A stretch of DNA of 64,000 nucleotides from Solen grandis (lineage: Eukaryota > Mollusca > Bivalvia > Adapedonta > Solenidae). The translations under genes were made by a program, and so were the position numbers. Location of the stretch: the NCBI GenBank assembly GCA_021229015.1, contig CM037789.1, positions 32,283,856-32,347,855 of the forward strand, written 5' to 3'. The notes beneath the pieces were generated by a model. The model had not been told where the DNA came from, made no database searches, and saw only the letters and a list, made by a program, of their open reading frames with translations. Position 1 is the first letter of the stretch, and each line of letters begins with the position of its first letter. This document shows positions 35,515 through 46,552 of the stretch, in pieces.

Positions 35515-35919
35515 AGATCACCTGAGCACAACGTCCTCAAGGTGAGCTTTCGTGATCGCCCTTCGTGCGTCGTCAACAATTTGGCTTGTTAACACACTAA
35601 AGGCTATATTTTAGCCCAATCTTCATGAAACTTGGTCAGAATGTTTTTCTCTATAAATTCTTGGACAAGTTTGTCTTTGGGCCATGTGGGATTATAAAGT
35701 AGGTCACAAGTTCAAATCTTAGAATAACTTGTTACAATCTAAAGGCCACAATTTTGGCCATATCTTCATGACACTTCTTCAGAATGTTTGTTTTCATAAA
35801 ATCTTTGACAAGTTCAAAGTGGGGTCATGCGGGGTCAAAAAGAAGGTCATATGAAAATGCAATATATGTCGCTGATCTATAATCAGGTGAGCGATTCAGG
35901 GGCCCTTATGGCCCTCTTG
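35515..35919 (+). mobile_element. AGCT-family element E10, short
   Basis: Head 'agatcacctgagcacaacg' and tail 'aatcaggtgagcgattcagg', 'cccttatggccctcttg|ttata'. It holds about two units of the E2 type ('ccaatcttcatgaaacttgg', 'gtcatgcggggtcaaaaag'). Confidence 0.72.
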
Positions 35920-36057
35920 TTATATTAAATTACATGTTGATGTATTAATTTCATTGTCATATTGCTGTCAAATTTTGCCATATTAAATAGTTATTTGCAT
36001 TTCGCATTGTTTGTCTTGTAATATTGTCCTTGATAGTTTCTATACTTTAATTCTCAG

Positions 36058-36155
36058 GCAAGACTCCGGTTAGGTTCTGGGCTTCCTCTAGAGCTAGATC
36101 CTTAGCTGAAGCTTCGCTGGTGAAAAAGATTGGAAGCATTGTCCCGCTACAATGA
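36058..36155 (+). CDS. Orphan terminal-exon candidate
   Basis: An acceptor-like 'actttaattctcag' is followed by 31 codons open to TGA at 36,153, reading KTPVRFWASSRARSLAEASL and on. Base composition is visibly richer in G+C than its surroundings. I recognise no family and find no upstream exon that would join it. It may be a real last exon, an untranslated exon or chance. Confidence 0.22.
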
Positions 36156-36769
36156 TCAGTATGTATTTCGTGATTCAAAAACAGCTCTGATTGTTGGGAC
36201 AAATGTCACTTATATCATAGAAATAAACATATCAAAAATCACGTCAACATCCTAAATACAGCTTTGTAAATGTACCTTTACAGTTTTCTCGGTGGCTAGG
36301 TCAAATGCTCACAAACACTACATAAACAAAACTATTTGTTATCATGTGTAAACCAGATCAACAATTGACTATTATCCCGGTGTAGCTATTAGATAGCTTG
36401 ATAGATAATTTGAAAATAATTATAAACACTGGAAAACCTGAGACCTTGTAGAGATACTTCAGGATTTAATTGCATTTTGGTGGTTATTTGGACTCTAATG
36501 ATTCAATTGCATGTTGATAGTTATTTGTTTGAACAGCCCCAATGTTGTATATCATGTACATTGATCTATTATAATTTCAAACCTTTAAGTTACCCCTTAT
36601 TTTAAATATCAATAGGAACAAAAAAGGAAAAAAAGTTTTGTTTTCTTTTTTTTATTTGCTTTAAACCAATAGAAGTCCATCGTAGCAACCGATTGAATAG
36701 CTGTCTTACAAGTGAATAGCTGACGCGATAGGTCACGTGATAGGCTAGTGTAGTTGATCAGGTTATGAT

Positions 36770-36981
36770 TACTGTAGAATCATTAATTTTCTTTGACATT
36801 AAATTTCGTTGATTATGTACGTAAGGGAATTTCATGGGTACATTTATTTGTGGATCTATTTTCTAGAAAACGTGAGGTCTATATAAGAGACAAGTTTTCG
36901 TGGGGTTAAGATATCATAGATGAAATCCATCACGAAATCAACGAAAATAAGTGTCTTTCAAAAATTAATGATTTCGCAGTA
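36770..36981. mobile_element. TA-flanked MITE with inverted ends
   Basis: The left end TACTGTAGAATCATTAATTT (36,770-36,789) is mirrored by AAATTAATGATTTCGCAGTA (36,962-36,981) with two changes. Inner segments also pair ('aaatttcgttgatt' with 'cacgaaatcaacgaaa'). About 210 bp, no coding capacity, with TA at both borders as in Tc1/mariner-type elements. Confidence 0.75.
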
Positions 36982-37137
36982 TATTTGCAGATTAATAGAA
37001 CATTGCTTAAGAATGTGATTAAAACGAAATATATCATAGTGTGCCTTATTACACATAACTGTCTGACATGCATTGGTTATGTACTGTCAGACTTGTAAAT
37101 TACTGAAGTTTACATACAACTACCAAAATAATCTGTG

Positions 37138-37345
37138 CTGGTATAGCTCCCTTGCTTGGCGCTCAAAATATAAGGGTAGTTCCAGGACTGGTTGTCCAGA
37201 TGTCAGAATAACTTGTCTCTGTGTGGTATCATACCACATGTCTACGGTGTGATACTGCAGTGTGACAGCACTATATCTGTCTCAAGTAGACATCGTCTCC
37301 AAATGACCGAAATCCTGTCGGCGGGGCGTTAAACACAGCAAACAA
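37138..37345 (+). repeat. SINE, central and 3' domains
   Basis: 'tagctcccttgcttggcgct', 'aagggtagttccaggactgg', 'tgatactgcagtgtgacagc', 'catcgtctccaaatgacc' and the end 'gcgttaaacacagcaaac' form the consensus against which the other SINE fragments in this window can be ordered. The tRNA-like head is missing or diverged. Confidence 0.7.
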
Positions 37346-37544
37346 TTCTTAAAAATATAAATTCGTTGGAAAAACATGAAATAAAACATTCAATATTTTC
37401 ATTTAATGACAAGAAAGAAGAATCGGAACGAAATAAACTCATTATCTTGCTGAAGGTACAACAGAAACAGTGTTTAAATATGTAAATGAATAATTGAGAT
37501 AATAAACCTGCCAGTTTTTTTTGTTTGTTTGTTTTTTTCATTTA

Positions 37545-37722
37545 TATATTTGTGTGTCTATCTGTGTATGTGCAAACTGGTTTGAGTTGTGTATTCGTAT
37601 GTACATGTGTATATTTGTGTATGCATGCACAAAAATACAATGAAATACATAAATATACACATGTACATACGAATACACAACTCAAACCAATTTGCACATA
37701 CACAGATACACACACAAATATA
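37545..37722. repeat. Near-perfect long hairpin (72-bp arms)
   Basis: 37,545-37,616 is the reverse complement of 37,651-37,722 with only two mismatches, and 34 bases lie between. Because of this the two strands carry open frames with almost the same sequence (for example both encode VQxGLSCVFVCTCVYLC). A transcript would fold into one long duplex. An AT/CA microsatellite follows at 37,723-37,780. Confidence 0.92.
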
Positions 37723-37884
37723 TACACATATATAGACACATACATATATACACATATATATATATATATATACATTATGGCATGAAAATCATAAATTGGT
37801 TATCATAGGATTCATCATGTACATGTAATATTCCGATAGTTTATTTATTAATGTCAACTTATACAAATCCCTCTTGACGATGAC

Positions 37885-38025
37885 AGGGTTTGGTCAGTAC
37901 TTGGCGCCTGGTAAGGTCATGGAAAATCCTTGCCACAACGGGGTTTAAACCCACATCCTTCGGATCCGCAACCGGGTATGCAACCATTGGACCAAAACGT
38001 ACCGACCGACGGATCGAGAGCCAAG
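37885..38025 (-). repeat. tRNA-derived SINE head, reverse strand
   Basis: On the reverse strand 'ggtccaatggttgcatacc' (A-box-like) precedes 'gatgtgggtttaaacccc' (B-box-like), then 'gtggcaaggattttccatg'. Same head family as 19,795 and 20,000. Confidence 0.6.
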
Positions 38026-39096
38026 GAAAAGAAAACGATAAAAGAGAAAAAATAAATAACTAAATATAAAATGCAATAAGTTAAAGTTATTCATACTGAA
38101 AGTTTAGTAAGACATACATTAAATAAAAAATACATTAATTAGTTTAAATGAAAATATATTTGTTATTAAAGTATGCGTATAGAAATCAACTTTGCATAAA
38201 AATTTGCGAAAGTATTTCAGTCATCCATGTATCCACATGCAGCTATATACAGGGGTGGGGGAGACCAAGGTGCACAGTCGTAGTATAGAAAAGAAAAAAA
38301 ATATCCTTCTTATATTCGCTTTTTCTGTTTCAAAATGAAAACACTATTTGATTACTGTATTTTTATTTATTATTACTGACCCCCTCCTTATGTAGTAATA
38401 TTGTATCTCCATTTTCTCCCTCTCTCGATCATTTCGTCTTACAGCTTAAGATATCCGATTTCATTATTATTTCAATGTTAAATATTTGATTCAAGTACAT
38501 GAGGATATTTATTCTGTATAAACAATGAATGTAAAAAGTGTTCAACAATAAAAAATATTTCAAAGATTTTTCTTTCTTTTCTCTTACTTTCTTTAAGTTT
38601 GATTATTCTGTTCGGTCTACCGTCTGAAATTATATTTTTTCACTTATGTATCTTTGCTGCATTAGTATAAGTATTGCCATGTTAATTGCTGAATTTTATT
38701 ATTGAAGGTGAGTGCTGTAAATAAGTTTTAGAATTTGTAACCCAACCCTTTTGCTTTATGTAACCTTGATTTGTTGTAAATATATGTTTATAGTGAGCAA
38801 TAAAAAATGTAAAAGCAATTATTTCCAATATAGAATGAATAGCATGAAACACTTTTTAGCGTGAGGAGTACAATTACATACATGTATATAAGACAAGGGA
38901 ATTAATCAGCACATGAAAGTAGTATAAAGACAATACCATGAAATGATAATATACTGAAACGATTAATAGAACACATAAGATAAAAAATAATCTAGTGAAT
39001 TCAGATAAGTACAACTAATTTACAAATGAAGCATTATTGATGACACTATCGTTATTTCCAATGTACATATTGTCTGTTTAATTTATCTATTTGCAG
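38026..39096. other. AT-rich intergenic stretch, nothing recognised
   Basis: No supported exon or repeat on either strand. Confidence 0.45.
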
Positions 39097-39167
39097 TCCC
39101 AAACAAAGAGGATCATGATGATGAAGAAGAAAAAATGGGATTGTGGACCGATAATAGATACAATTGA
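39097..39167 (+). CDS. Orphan terminal-exon candidate with acidic tail
   Basis: Acceptor-like 'ttatctatttgcag' then, in one frame, PNKEDHDDEEEKMGLWTDNRYN and a TGA. The peptide looks like an acidic C-terminus, but 22 codons in a GAT/GAA-rich tract are weak evidence. No partner exon found. Confidence 0.2.
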
Positions 39168-39220
39168 TGTTGATAATGATGATGATAAAAACATTCTCTC
39201 ATGTTTAATACAATATGTGA

Positions 39221-39325
39221 AATTATGATATATTAAATATTAAAATATTGTGATATACATTTTTTCATGATAATTATGATATATTTAATATTAAAATATT
39301 GTGATAAACATTTTTTCATGATACT
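39221..39325 (+). repeat. 51-bp tandem duplication
   Basis: 'aattatgatatatt.aatatt' to 'cattttttcatgat' occurs twice in direct succession (39,221 and 39,272) with two changes, followed by a partial third start at 39,323. Confidence 0.85.
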
Positions 39326-39659
39326 TATGATACCTGATGATGATGATAATGATGTTATTGTTTTCTTAGCCAAGATCGAAGGCAAAATATGGTAAGGAAA
39401 TTATTGCACCCGCACGTTACAGACATGCTTGATATCACTAGACTTTTTACTATCTCTTTCTTTGCTAGCAAATATAAATGGTAAGTTTGTTTTTTGCCCT
39501 TATGGCCAACTAATGTAATGTTTTTGTTGTTTTCATTTTCTTCTAGTCAATAACTTTTATACAGAGTATACTTATTATTCATAAAGTAAGTGTAGTTAAT
39601 CAACTCTCTCTCTCTCCCTCTGAAAATGACACCAGAAACACAGTTTTGTTTTATCTGAC

Positions 39660-40350
39660 ATATGTTAAACTATATCAAACGGTACGTTTGTTATCTGTCA
39701 TTAAAGCTAAATAATGCAAGGGTTGTGTCAAGTCAACAACTTCCATACAAAGTGTGCTCATAATTCATAAAGTAATTGCAAACTGGTCATGCAATCTATA
39801 TCAAACGGTACGTTTGTTATCATTAAGGCCAAATATTGTAAGGTTTGAATCAAGTCAACAACTTCCATACAAAGTGTGCTCATAATTCATAAAGTAATTG
39901 CAAACTGGTCATGCAATCTATATCAAACGGTAAGTTTGTTATCATTAAGGCCAAATATTGTAAGGATTGAGTCAAGTCAACAACTTCCATACAAAGTGTG
40001 CTCATAATTCATAAAGTAATTGCAAATTGGTCTTGCTATCTATATCAAACGGTACGTTTGTTATCATTAAGGCCAAATATTGTAAGGTTTGAATCAAGTC
40101 AACAACTTCCATACAAAGTGTGCTCATAATTCATAAAGTAATTGCAAACTGGTCTTGCTATCTATATCAAACGGTACGTTTGTTATCATTAAGGCCAAAT
40201 AAGGTAATTGCAAACTGGTCTTGCTATCTATATCAAACGGTACGTTTGTTATCATTAAGGCCAAATATTGTAAGGATTGAGTCAAGTCAACAACTTCCAT
40301 ACAAAGTGTGCTCATAATTCATAAAGTAATTGCAAACTGGTCATGCCATC
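39660..40350 (+). repeat. 122-bp tandem array
   Basis: The marker 'tatatcaaacggtacgtttg' recurs at about 39,671, 39,797, 39,919, 40,041, 40,163 and 40,229; the full spacing is 122 bp and the last interval is a 66-bp truncated unit. Open frames on both strands at 40,120-40,317 are translations of the array. Related decayed units and (CT)n tracts continue to about 40,900. Confidence 0.9.
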
Positions 40351-40479
40351 AGAAACACATCTACTTTTATATTCACTTTCACATACTCTTGATCTAGCAA
40401 ATCGTATCAAATTGTAATTATTTTATCAAGACTTTATATACAATGTTTACTCATAATTCATAAAGTAATTGCAAATGAT

Positions 40480-40830
40480 TCTCTCTCTCTCTTTTCTCTC
40501 TCTCTCTCTGACCATGTCACTAGAAACACAACTATTTCCACCTGACCCTTAACAATCAATTATATATATTGTATCGTTTTGATCTGCCTACTAATTCTAT
40601 ACAAAATAAGCTCATAAATCATAATGTAAGTGCAAAAAATTTATCACCCTCCTCTCTCTCTCTCTCTCTCTCTCTCTCATTCTGACATTACGACCATAAG
40701 CTAACTTTATCTGACCTTAAACAAATATTTACATATTGTTTGATCTAGCAAATCATATCAAATGATACTTTTTTATCAGCTCTTAAAGCCAAAATAACCT
40801 CTCTCTCTCTCTCCCTCTCTCTCTCTGATC
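40480..40830. repeat. Four interrupted (CT)n tracts
   Basis: CT runs near 40,483-40,513, 40,652-40,680 and 40,799-40,827, plus one at 39,605-39,620, each embedded in a similar context ('aagtaattgcaaa', 'tctgac.at'), suggesting an old degraded repeat built on the 122-bp unit. Confidence 0.6.
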
Positions 40831-40976
40831 ATTTTCTGACTACGCAATCAAAACTCTTATTGTGTCTAATCTCACAAATTGTATCAAACATCTGTTATTT
40901 CTCCTTAAAAGACAACCATCGAATATCTTGAAACATCGCTGGCCTTTACCATGTCGAGTAACCTCCTTTTTTGTCT

Positions 40977-41644
40977 TCAGTAATCAAATCGCAGCCCAAC
41001 AGTGACGCCAGCAGCGTCAGAATTATAAGCACGTCCTCCACAGCCTGCCATATGTAGCTCGAAGTAATCGTAAAAGAATTCAGTCGGGATACTCTTGTTG
41101 CATACTGTTGCTTCGTCAATCCAGGCTCTCATCAAAGATCCTAAAAATACCCGAGTATTTGAAGAATCAAAGATGTCCGAGTACACAACAAATAAATTGT
41201 GCTGTATTCCATCACAATTTTGGTAAGTGAAATCACGACCGTTGACAGCATATCCTTGCGTAGTATATTTAAAGTCGCCAAAGCTGATGGGCACGAATCC
41301 TAGGTAAATATACGCTCCATTCGGTCTGAGAGAGGGTCTTTTGAAATCGTTAAAGTTTGTCAAAAGTATACTGACATTGTACTTGTAGCTATATGGCTTA
41401 AGCACTGCGACCGTCGTTTCCCACTGGCTATTGTCACTGCGCATGTGTCGAACCATCACGTGGTCATTTCTGGTGTAGTGTCTCGACAGATCGCTAACAT
41501 TTGCCAGAGATTCCGGAGCAACATAAGTGTAACCATGGCCATCACGGAAATCGCAGTAAACGGACACATATGTACCGGAAGCGACGTCATATAATTCATA
41601 ATTACCAGGCAGTGACGTGATGTCCATTACTTCACGGCAAGTTT
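40977..41644 (-). CDS. Last exon of an unidentified extracellular-type protein (- strand)
   Basis: On the reverse strand a strong acceptor 'ttttctttctcag' opens the exon at 41,644 in phase 1; it runs 222 codons to a stop at 40,977-40,979. The protein starts TCREVMDITSLPGNYELYDV and continues with VYCDF, WETTVAVL, YLGFVP, GYAVNGRDF, NCDGIQHN, FFYDYFELHMAGCGG and ends GVTVGLRFDY. The Gly-Tyr-x-Leu-x-Asp ... VYCDF opening recalls the start of fibrinogen-like and other secreted domains, and paired Cys suit an extracellular protein; beyond that I do not recognise it. Codons upstream of 41,644 are intronic, and earlier exons must lie beyond the N gap or are missing. It is convergent with the NLR-like gene. 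Confidence 0.65.
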
Positions 41645-41924
41645 CTGAGAAAGAAAACCATACAAGCTTCGAGACGTATAAAACCAAGCATTCACAACTA
41701 TAACATTTACAATTCAATTTCAGAATTCTGTTATGTGTACATAAGTGGAACAAAATGGTTCAGATTGCTCACCTGAATACAACTGCACTAAAGGATAATG
41801 TATGAAATGGATACGTTTCGACCCACATAACCAATGTTCGCTTAATATTGTACATGTATAACCTTTTATCACCCAATAAATTTATATCGGCATTGGTTCT
41901 ATATATTTATGAGAAAACCAATGG

Positions 41925-42125
41925 TCTCGGGGCGAAAGGTGGCCGGTTCGATCCCCTGCTGCGACATTTAAACAGTCCCGGTGCCGCCCTCTGCTTGGTT
42001 CGTGTCAGGAAAATGTGACTGCATGTGGTAGCATGTCATTTATAAACGGTATTTGGCAGTACCGTTTCTCAGTTAGACATAGTCTCCAAATGATTAAAAA
42101 AATATTGCAGGACGAAAAACCCAAT
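41925..42125 (+). repeat. tRNA-derived SINE, nearly full
   Basis: B-box-like 'gtggccggttcgatcccc', 'tgcgacatttaaacagtccc', 'gtgactgcatgtggtagcat', 'ggcagtaccgtttctc' and the tail 'acatagtctccaaatgatt' occur in the order expected for the family. Confidence 0.7.
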
Positions 42126-42695
42126 AATGAATATTGAAAAATAAGAAATAAAAATCATTTTCAATGAAACATTCCAAATGTAACAGCTTCTAAGATTGTG
42201 AAATGTGAATAATCTAAAAATAGGAAACCTTTATGACAGAGGAACCCTTATGGGCTCCACAAATTGCGGCCAAGGTCGGCAAAGATCGCCGAGCTTTTCA
42301 AACGGTCATGGTTCGGAATATGATTTTTTCATTAATAAGTTTCATTACTCTTTTATTATCGTTAATTAAATGTTACAACTTTGATTAGTATTTATCTATT
42401 TAAATGCATAAATGTCGTTCTTGTTCTTAAAAAAATATGTAGTGAGAGAGAGAAAAAGGGAGAGAAAGAATACGTTATTTTCGGTAAAGTCATTTCTAGA
42501 ATTCCCTAGTTCTGGTAAAATGCATAATTGCGAAAAATGAGGGGTACTTCGAAATTTAAAACAGCAATGGGTATGTTTATCGACCATGTCTACAGTAACA
42601 TAAGTTTGTGTATTGGAAATTCATGTCAAGAGTGCTTCTTTCGTACAAAGATTGTATGTACATATACTTGGTCAAATAGTTGGGTTTTCTTTGTT
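42126..42695. other. Contig end sequence before the gap
   Basis: AT-rich, no exon recognised. The end of the left contig shows no similarity I can see to the start of the next contig. Confidence 0.4.
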
Positions 42696-42795
42696 NNNNN
42701 NNNNNNNNNNNNNNNNNNNNNNNNNNNNNNNNNNNNNNNNNNNNNNNNNNNNNNNNNNNNNNNNNNNNNNNNNNNNNNNNNNNNNNNNNNNNNNN
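42696..42795. other. Assembly gap of exactly 100 N
   Basis: A round 100-N run is the usual placeholder for a scaffold join of unknown size and orientation evidence. The inner end of the right duplication arm starts at the next base. Confidence 0.99.
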
Positions 42796-45040
42796 TGCAT
42801 GGAATAGAATGTATACAACACAAAGACGTAAAATATGTAAATAAAAAATCACAATTGCTAATCCATTGAGTTTTTGATAATCAACACAAAACTGCGTTTA
42901 AAAAAATGCTCTTTTTTTATTTGCCTAAAGATCATGACCAAAAACCACAGGTCCATATGATGACAAACCAGTATACAAAGCTTTTTTTAAAAAACATATT
43001 GAAAAATGACAAAGAAATATCTATTTAAAACTTGTCCAGACTTATGGCAAAATAAGTTCAAAGGTCAAGATCGATTGATAAAATATTGAGGTATATCTGA
43101 TTAACCCAAAAATTGGAAATGTTAATTTTTTTTGTTAAACATTTCAAAAATAGGTCAAATGTTAAAAGTCAAGAAGTTTAACACTGATGGAAAGGTCTTG
43201 CCACCAGGAATTCGCATGTGAAATATCAGTGCCCTGATGGTAACGGTTATGAAATGACAGGCATTTTAAAGTTTTCAAAAGTTACAGCAGAATAGGTCAA
43301 AGGTCAAGGTCAATAGATGATATATGGAGGTATATCTGAAATATCTGAATAGCCAATGCAAAGATGAATATGCACACCAAAAATAAAAGTTGTATGTCAA
43401 ATAGTAAAGAAATTACGGCCAACATTTAAGTTTTTATGTTTAACATTTCAAAACAAGAGGGCCATGATGGCCCTGAATCGCTCACCTGAGTACCATTGCT
43501 TCAACTGATGTCAAGGTTTTTAAACAGACAAGGATTCTGATATAACTTAATCTAAAACATTTTACCCCTGACAATACTACACACCAAATATCTAAGCAAT
43601 GGGCCATATGGTTTCAGAGAAGACTTGGGCGCAGGGTCATTTATCACCGTAGGGCCAAGACTTTGAAAATCTTTGTAATGAACCATTAGATGCTACTACA
43701 TACCAAAAATCTTAGCTCTAGGCCTTATTGATTCATAGAAGAAGATTTTTTAAGAATTTCCTATTTAACTCTATGTAAAACAAGTGACCCCTGGTCTGGG
43801 GTCATTTATCACCATAGGGCTATGATTTGTACAATCTTGGTAGTGGCCCATAAGATGATGGTTCATACCAAATATCTAAGCTCTAGGCCTTATGCATTCA
43901 TGGAAGAAGATTTTTTAAGATTTTCCTATATAACTCTATGTAAAACAAGTGACCCCTGGTGCGGGGTCATTTATCACCATAGGGCTATGATTTGTACAAT
44001 CTTGGTAGTGGCCCATAAGATGATGCTTCATACCAAATATCTAAGCTCTAGGCCTTATGCATTCATGGAAGAAGATTTTTTAAGATTTTCCTGTATAACT
44101 CTATGTAAAACAAGTGACCCCTGGTGCGGGGTCATTTATCACCATAGGGCTATGATTTGTAGAATCTTGGTAATGGCCCATAAGATGATGCTACATACCA
44201 AATATCTAAGCTCTAGGCCTTATGGATTCATAGAAGAAGATTTTTTAAGATTTTCCTATATAACTCTTAAACAAGTGACCCCTGGTGCGGGGTCATTTAT
44301 CACCGTAGGGCTATGATTTGTACAATCTTGGTAGTGGCCCATAAGATGATGCTACATACCAAATATCTAAGCTCTAGGCCTTGCAGTTTTGCAGAAGAAG
44401 ATTTTCAAAGTTTGCATTTTTAAAATATATTTTTAGCTCCTGTGACCTAATTATGCAATGGACCAGAACCATTTATACAACTTTAGTAGAGCTTCATCCA
44501 AGGAACATTCCTGCAAAATATTTTTCAAATTGGCCAAGCTGTTTAGGAGGAGATTTTGTTTGAAGCAATTGTTGACGCCGGACGCACGCACGCACGGACG
44601 ACGGACAAAAGGCGATCAGAAAAGCTCACCCTGAGCACGTTGTGCTCATGTGAGCTAAAAAGGGGACATAGTTCAAAAGTTAAGGTCACAAGTCCAGAAG
44701 TTAACATTGATGAAAAGGTCTTGCTACAAGGAATTTACATGTGAAATATCAGTCCCCTGTTGACTACGGTTTTGAAATGACAGGGATTAACAAGTTTTCA
44801 AAAGTTACAGAAAATAAGGTCAAGGTCAATAGAGTTATTTGCATATGCCTGGATAGGTCTGACATGTCAAGATAAATGTGCATACCAAAAAAGAAAGTTG
44901 AATATTGAATAGTAGAGAAGTTATGGCCAACGTTAAGATTCCGGACGACGACGCCTGACGACGACGACAAAGCAGACGCCAGAGTTACAATAGCTCTGCC
45001 TCATATTTTTTTCTTCGCAAAAAACAGACAGTCACAAGCT
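42796..45040 (-). mobile_element. Element E4, right-arm copy, interrupted by E12 and cut by the contig start
   Basis: The head 'cacaagct|aaaaaag' lies at 45,037-45,040 on the reverse strand. Its CTCTTG tail would lie beyond 42,796, inside or past the gap. Without E12 it still has about 300 bp more than the left copy, one additional internal unit (43,040-43,400). Confidence 0.75.
43454..44656 (-). mobile_element. AGCT...CTCTTG element E12, present only in the right arm
   Basis: Read on the reverse strand it starts AGCTCACATGAGCAC with a GAGCAC...GTGCTC hairpin and ends GGGCCATCATGGCCCTCTTG. Internal units of about 165 bp carry 'gacccctggtgcggggtcat', 'ccaaatatctaagctctagg' and 'gaagaagattttttaag'. 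165 is a multiple of three, which explains the 164-codon open frame at 43,822-44,316 whose translation repeats every 55 residues. The left arm provides the empty site. Confidence 0.88.
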
Positions 45041-45906
45041 AAAAAAGAGTTGTCTAAATGACCAATATGTCCACCTGAGTGTGCTGTTAGAAGCAATGTC
45101 AGTATGGAAAACAAACACAAGGTAATTTACTTCTCATGATCAAATTCCCTATAAGGTTTCAGGAATGTGGTCTAAAGCATTTTATGGTTATTGATCAGAA
45201 ACACAATCAAGGTCACTGTGATCTTGACCTTTCATCTAGTGAATCCAAAATTCATAGGGGTCATCATGTTATCATGACCCGACACCCTATCAAGTTTGAG
45301 GAATATTGGGTAAAACGTTTTCAAGTTATCTACTGGGAATAATTTTCATTTTTAAGGTCACTGTGTCCTTGACCTTTTACCTAGTGACCCCTAAATAAAT
45401 CTAGGGTCATTTACTACTTAAAATGATCCTACACCCTAATAAGTTTGAGTGATATACTAAGGTGAAAGCATTCTCTGTTTATCAATCAGAAATTACCATT
45501 GGAAAGACTGACCAGCAGATTGACTGACATTGCAAAACAATCCAAAACTAAACCGGTAGCCACTGGACAGATAGGCAGGCAGGATTCAGTATCCTGCTCT
45601 ACTCCCACAACTTTGTTAAAGGGTATACAGGCTTGTCACAGTACCCCTGTATTTTAAAAGCTAAAAAATAAATATAGATTTACTGAAGCTTTGTTCTTTT
45701 TTTCTTGCACACCTACAAACCTCATGACTAGAATTGTTTGACACAGATACATGAATTTATGAATAATATAAATACAGTGATTACAATTTGACATCGTTTA
45801 AAATCTACAAGCAACAAAATTGGAACTGGCAGCATTCAATGCATCCATGTAGCAACTATAGTGCTGACTAAACCCTGGGAACAATTCACTATAAATATTT
45901 GATTAC

Positions 45907-46509
45907 CTTTATGAAATCATCTGGACCATCAACACTGCTGACTGTTAGGTTGTGTCTGAGTGTTATGTTCTTCATATTAATCCCTATATTGACCAGTCCA
46001 CTCAAGTCTGTGTCTGTGGCGGTTGCTATATTCGTGTACCCTCCTGTACTCGGCAAAAAGTTCTTAGCTACCTCCCAGTGGTCTGTTACCCACTGGGAGA
46101 TGTTCGAATTTTTCCACGAGGGTCCGTTGAACCTGTGTTCTGACACAATTGCATTGAACAGAGTCCCACATATGTTATTAGGACAGACACGTCGCATGTT
46201 CCTGGGACCTTTAGAACAGATGCAATTTGTCCTTCTTAGACATGATGACTGTGGATGAGGCAGCAAGTTGTCTACTGTACACTGGCCACAGATCTGTGGC
46301 TGTTGGCCTAGTTGATTTAACAGTGAGGAGTGAAACACTCTAGCTTCATTGTTAATGAATGACTCCAACCCTTCCTTGGTATACTTGAGGCTCAGGCCCG
46401 CCCGCACCCAGTTAAGGTATGTCTGGTCTCTAATTTGCGCTGCGTGGGGTACAGCCATCTCTGTCTGGTGTCTTAGTCCTTTCTGAGATGGATGGTCCTC
46501 TCACTTCAC
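45907..46509 (-). CDS. HEPN exon 1, right-arm copy (partial gene)
   Basis: Reverse-strand acceptor 'atttccttccag' gives an exon from 46,509, ATG at 46,458, 184 codons, and donor AAAG|GTAATC at 45,906. The donor context differs from the left copy (GTATAG) through a small indel. Protein differences are N56I, S58G and K95N; all seven Cys are kept. Exon 2 would lie about 2.3 kb past the arm's inner end, so in this assembly the copy consists of one coding exon cut off by the contig start. Confidence 0.78.
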
Positions 46510-46552
46510 CTGGAAGGAAATATCAAGAGTTGGGATAAATCATATTTAAGAG

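Noticed and set aside
37525..37785. Cys-rich membrane-like small protein on both strands
   Set aside because: The open frames exist on both strands because of the hairpin symmetry and CA/TA-rich sequence; no gene signals.
43822..44316. 164-codon open frame with a repeating 55-residue peptide
   Set aside because: It is the translation of ~165-bp internal units of a non-autonomous element; the period is a multiple of three by chance. No splice or start context supports a gene.
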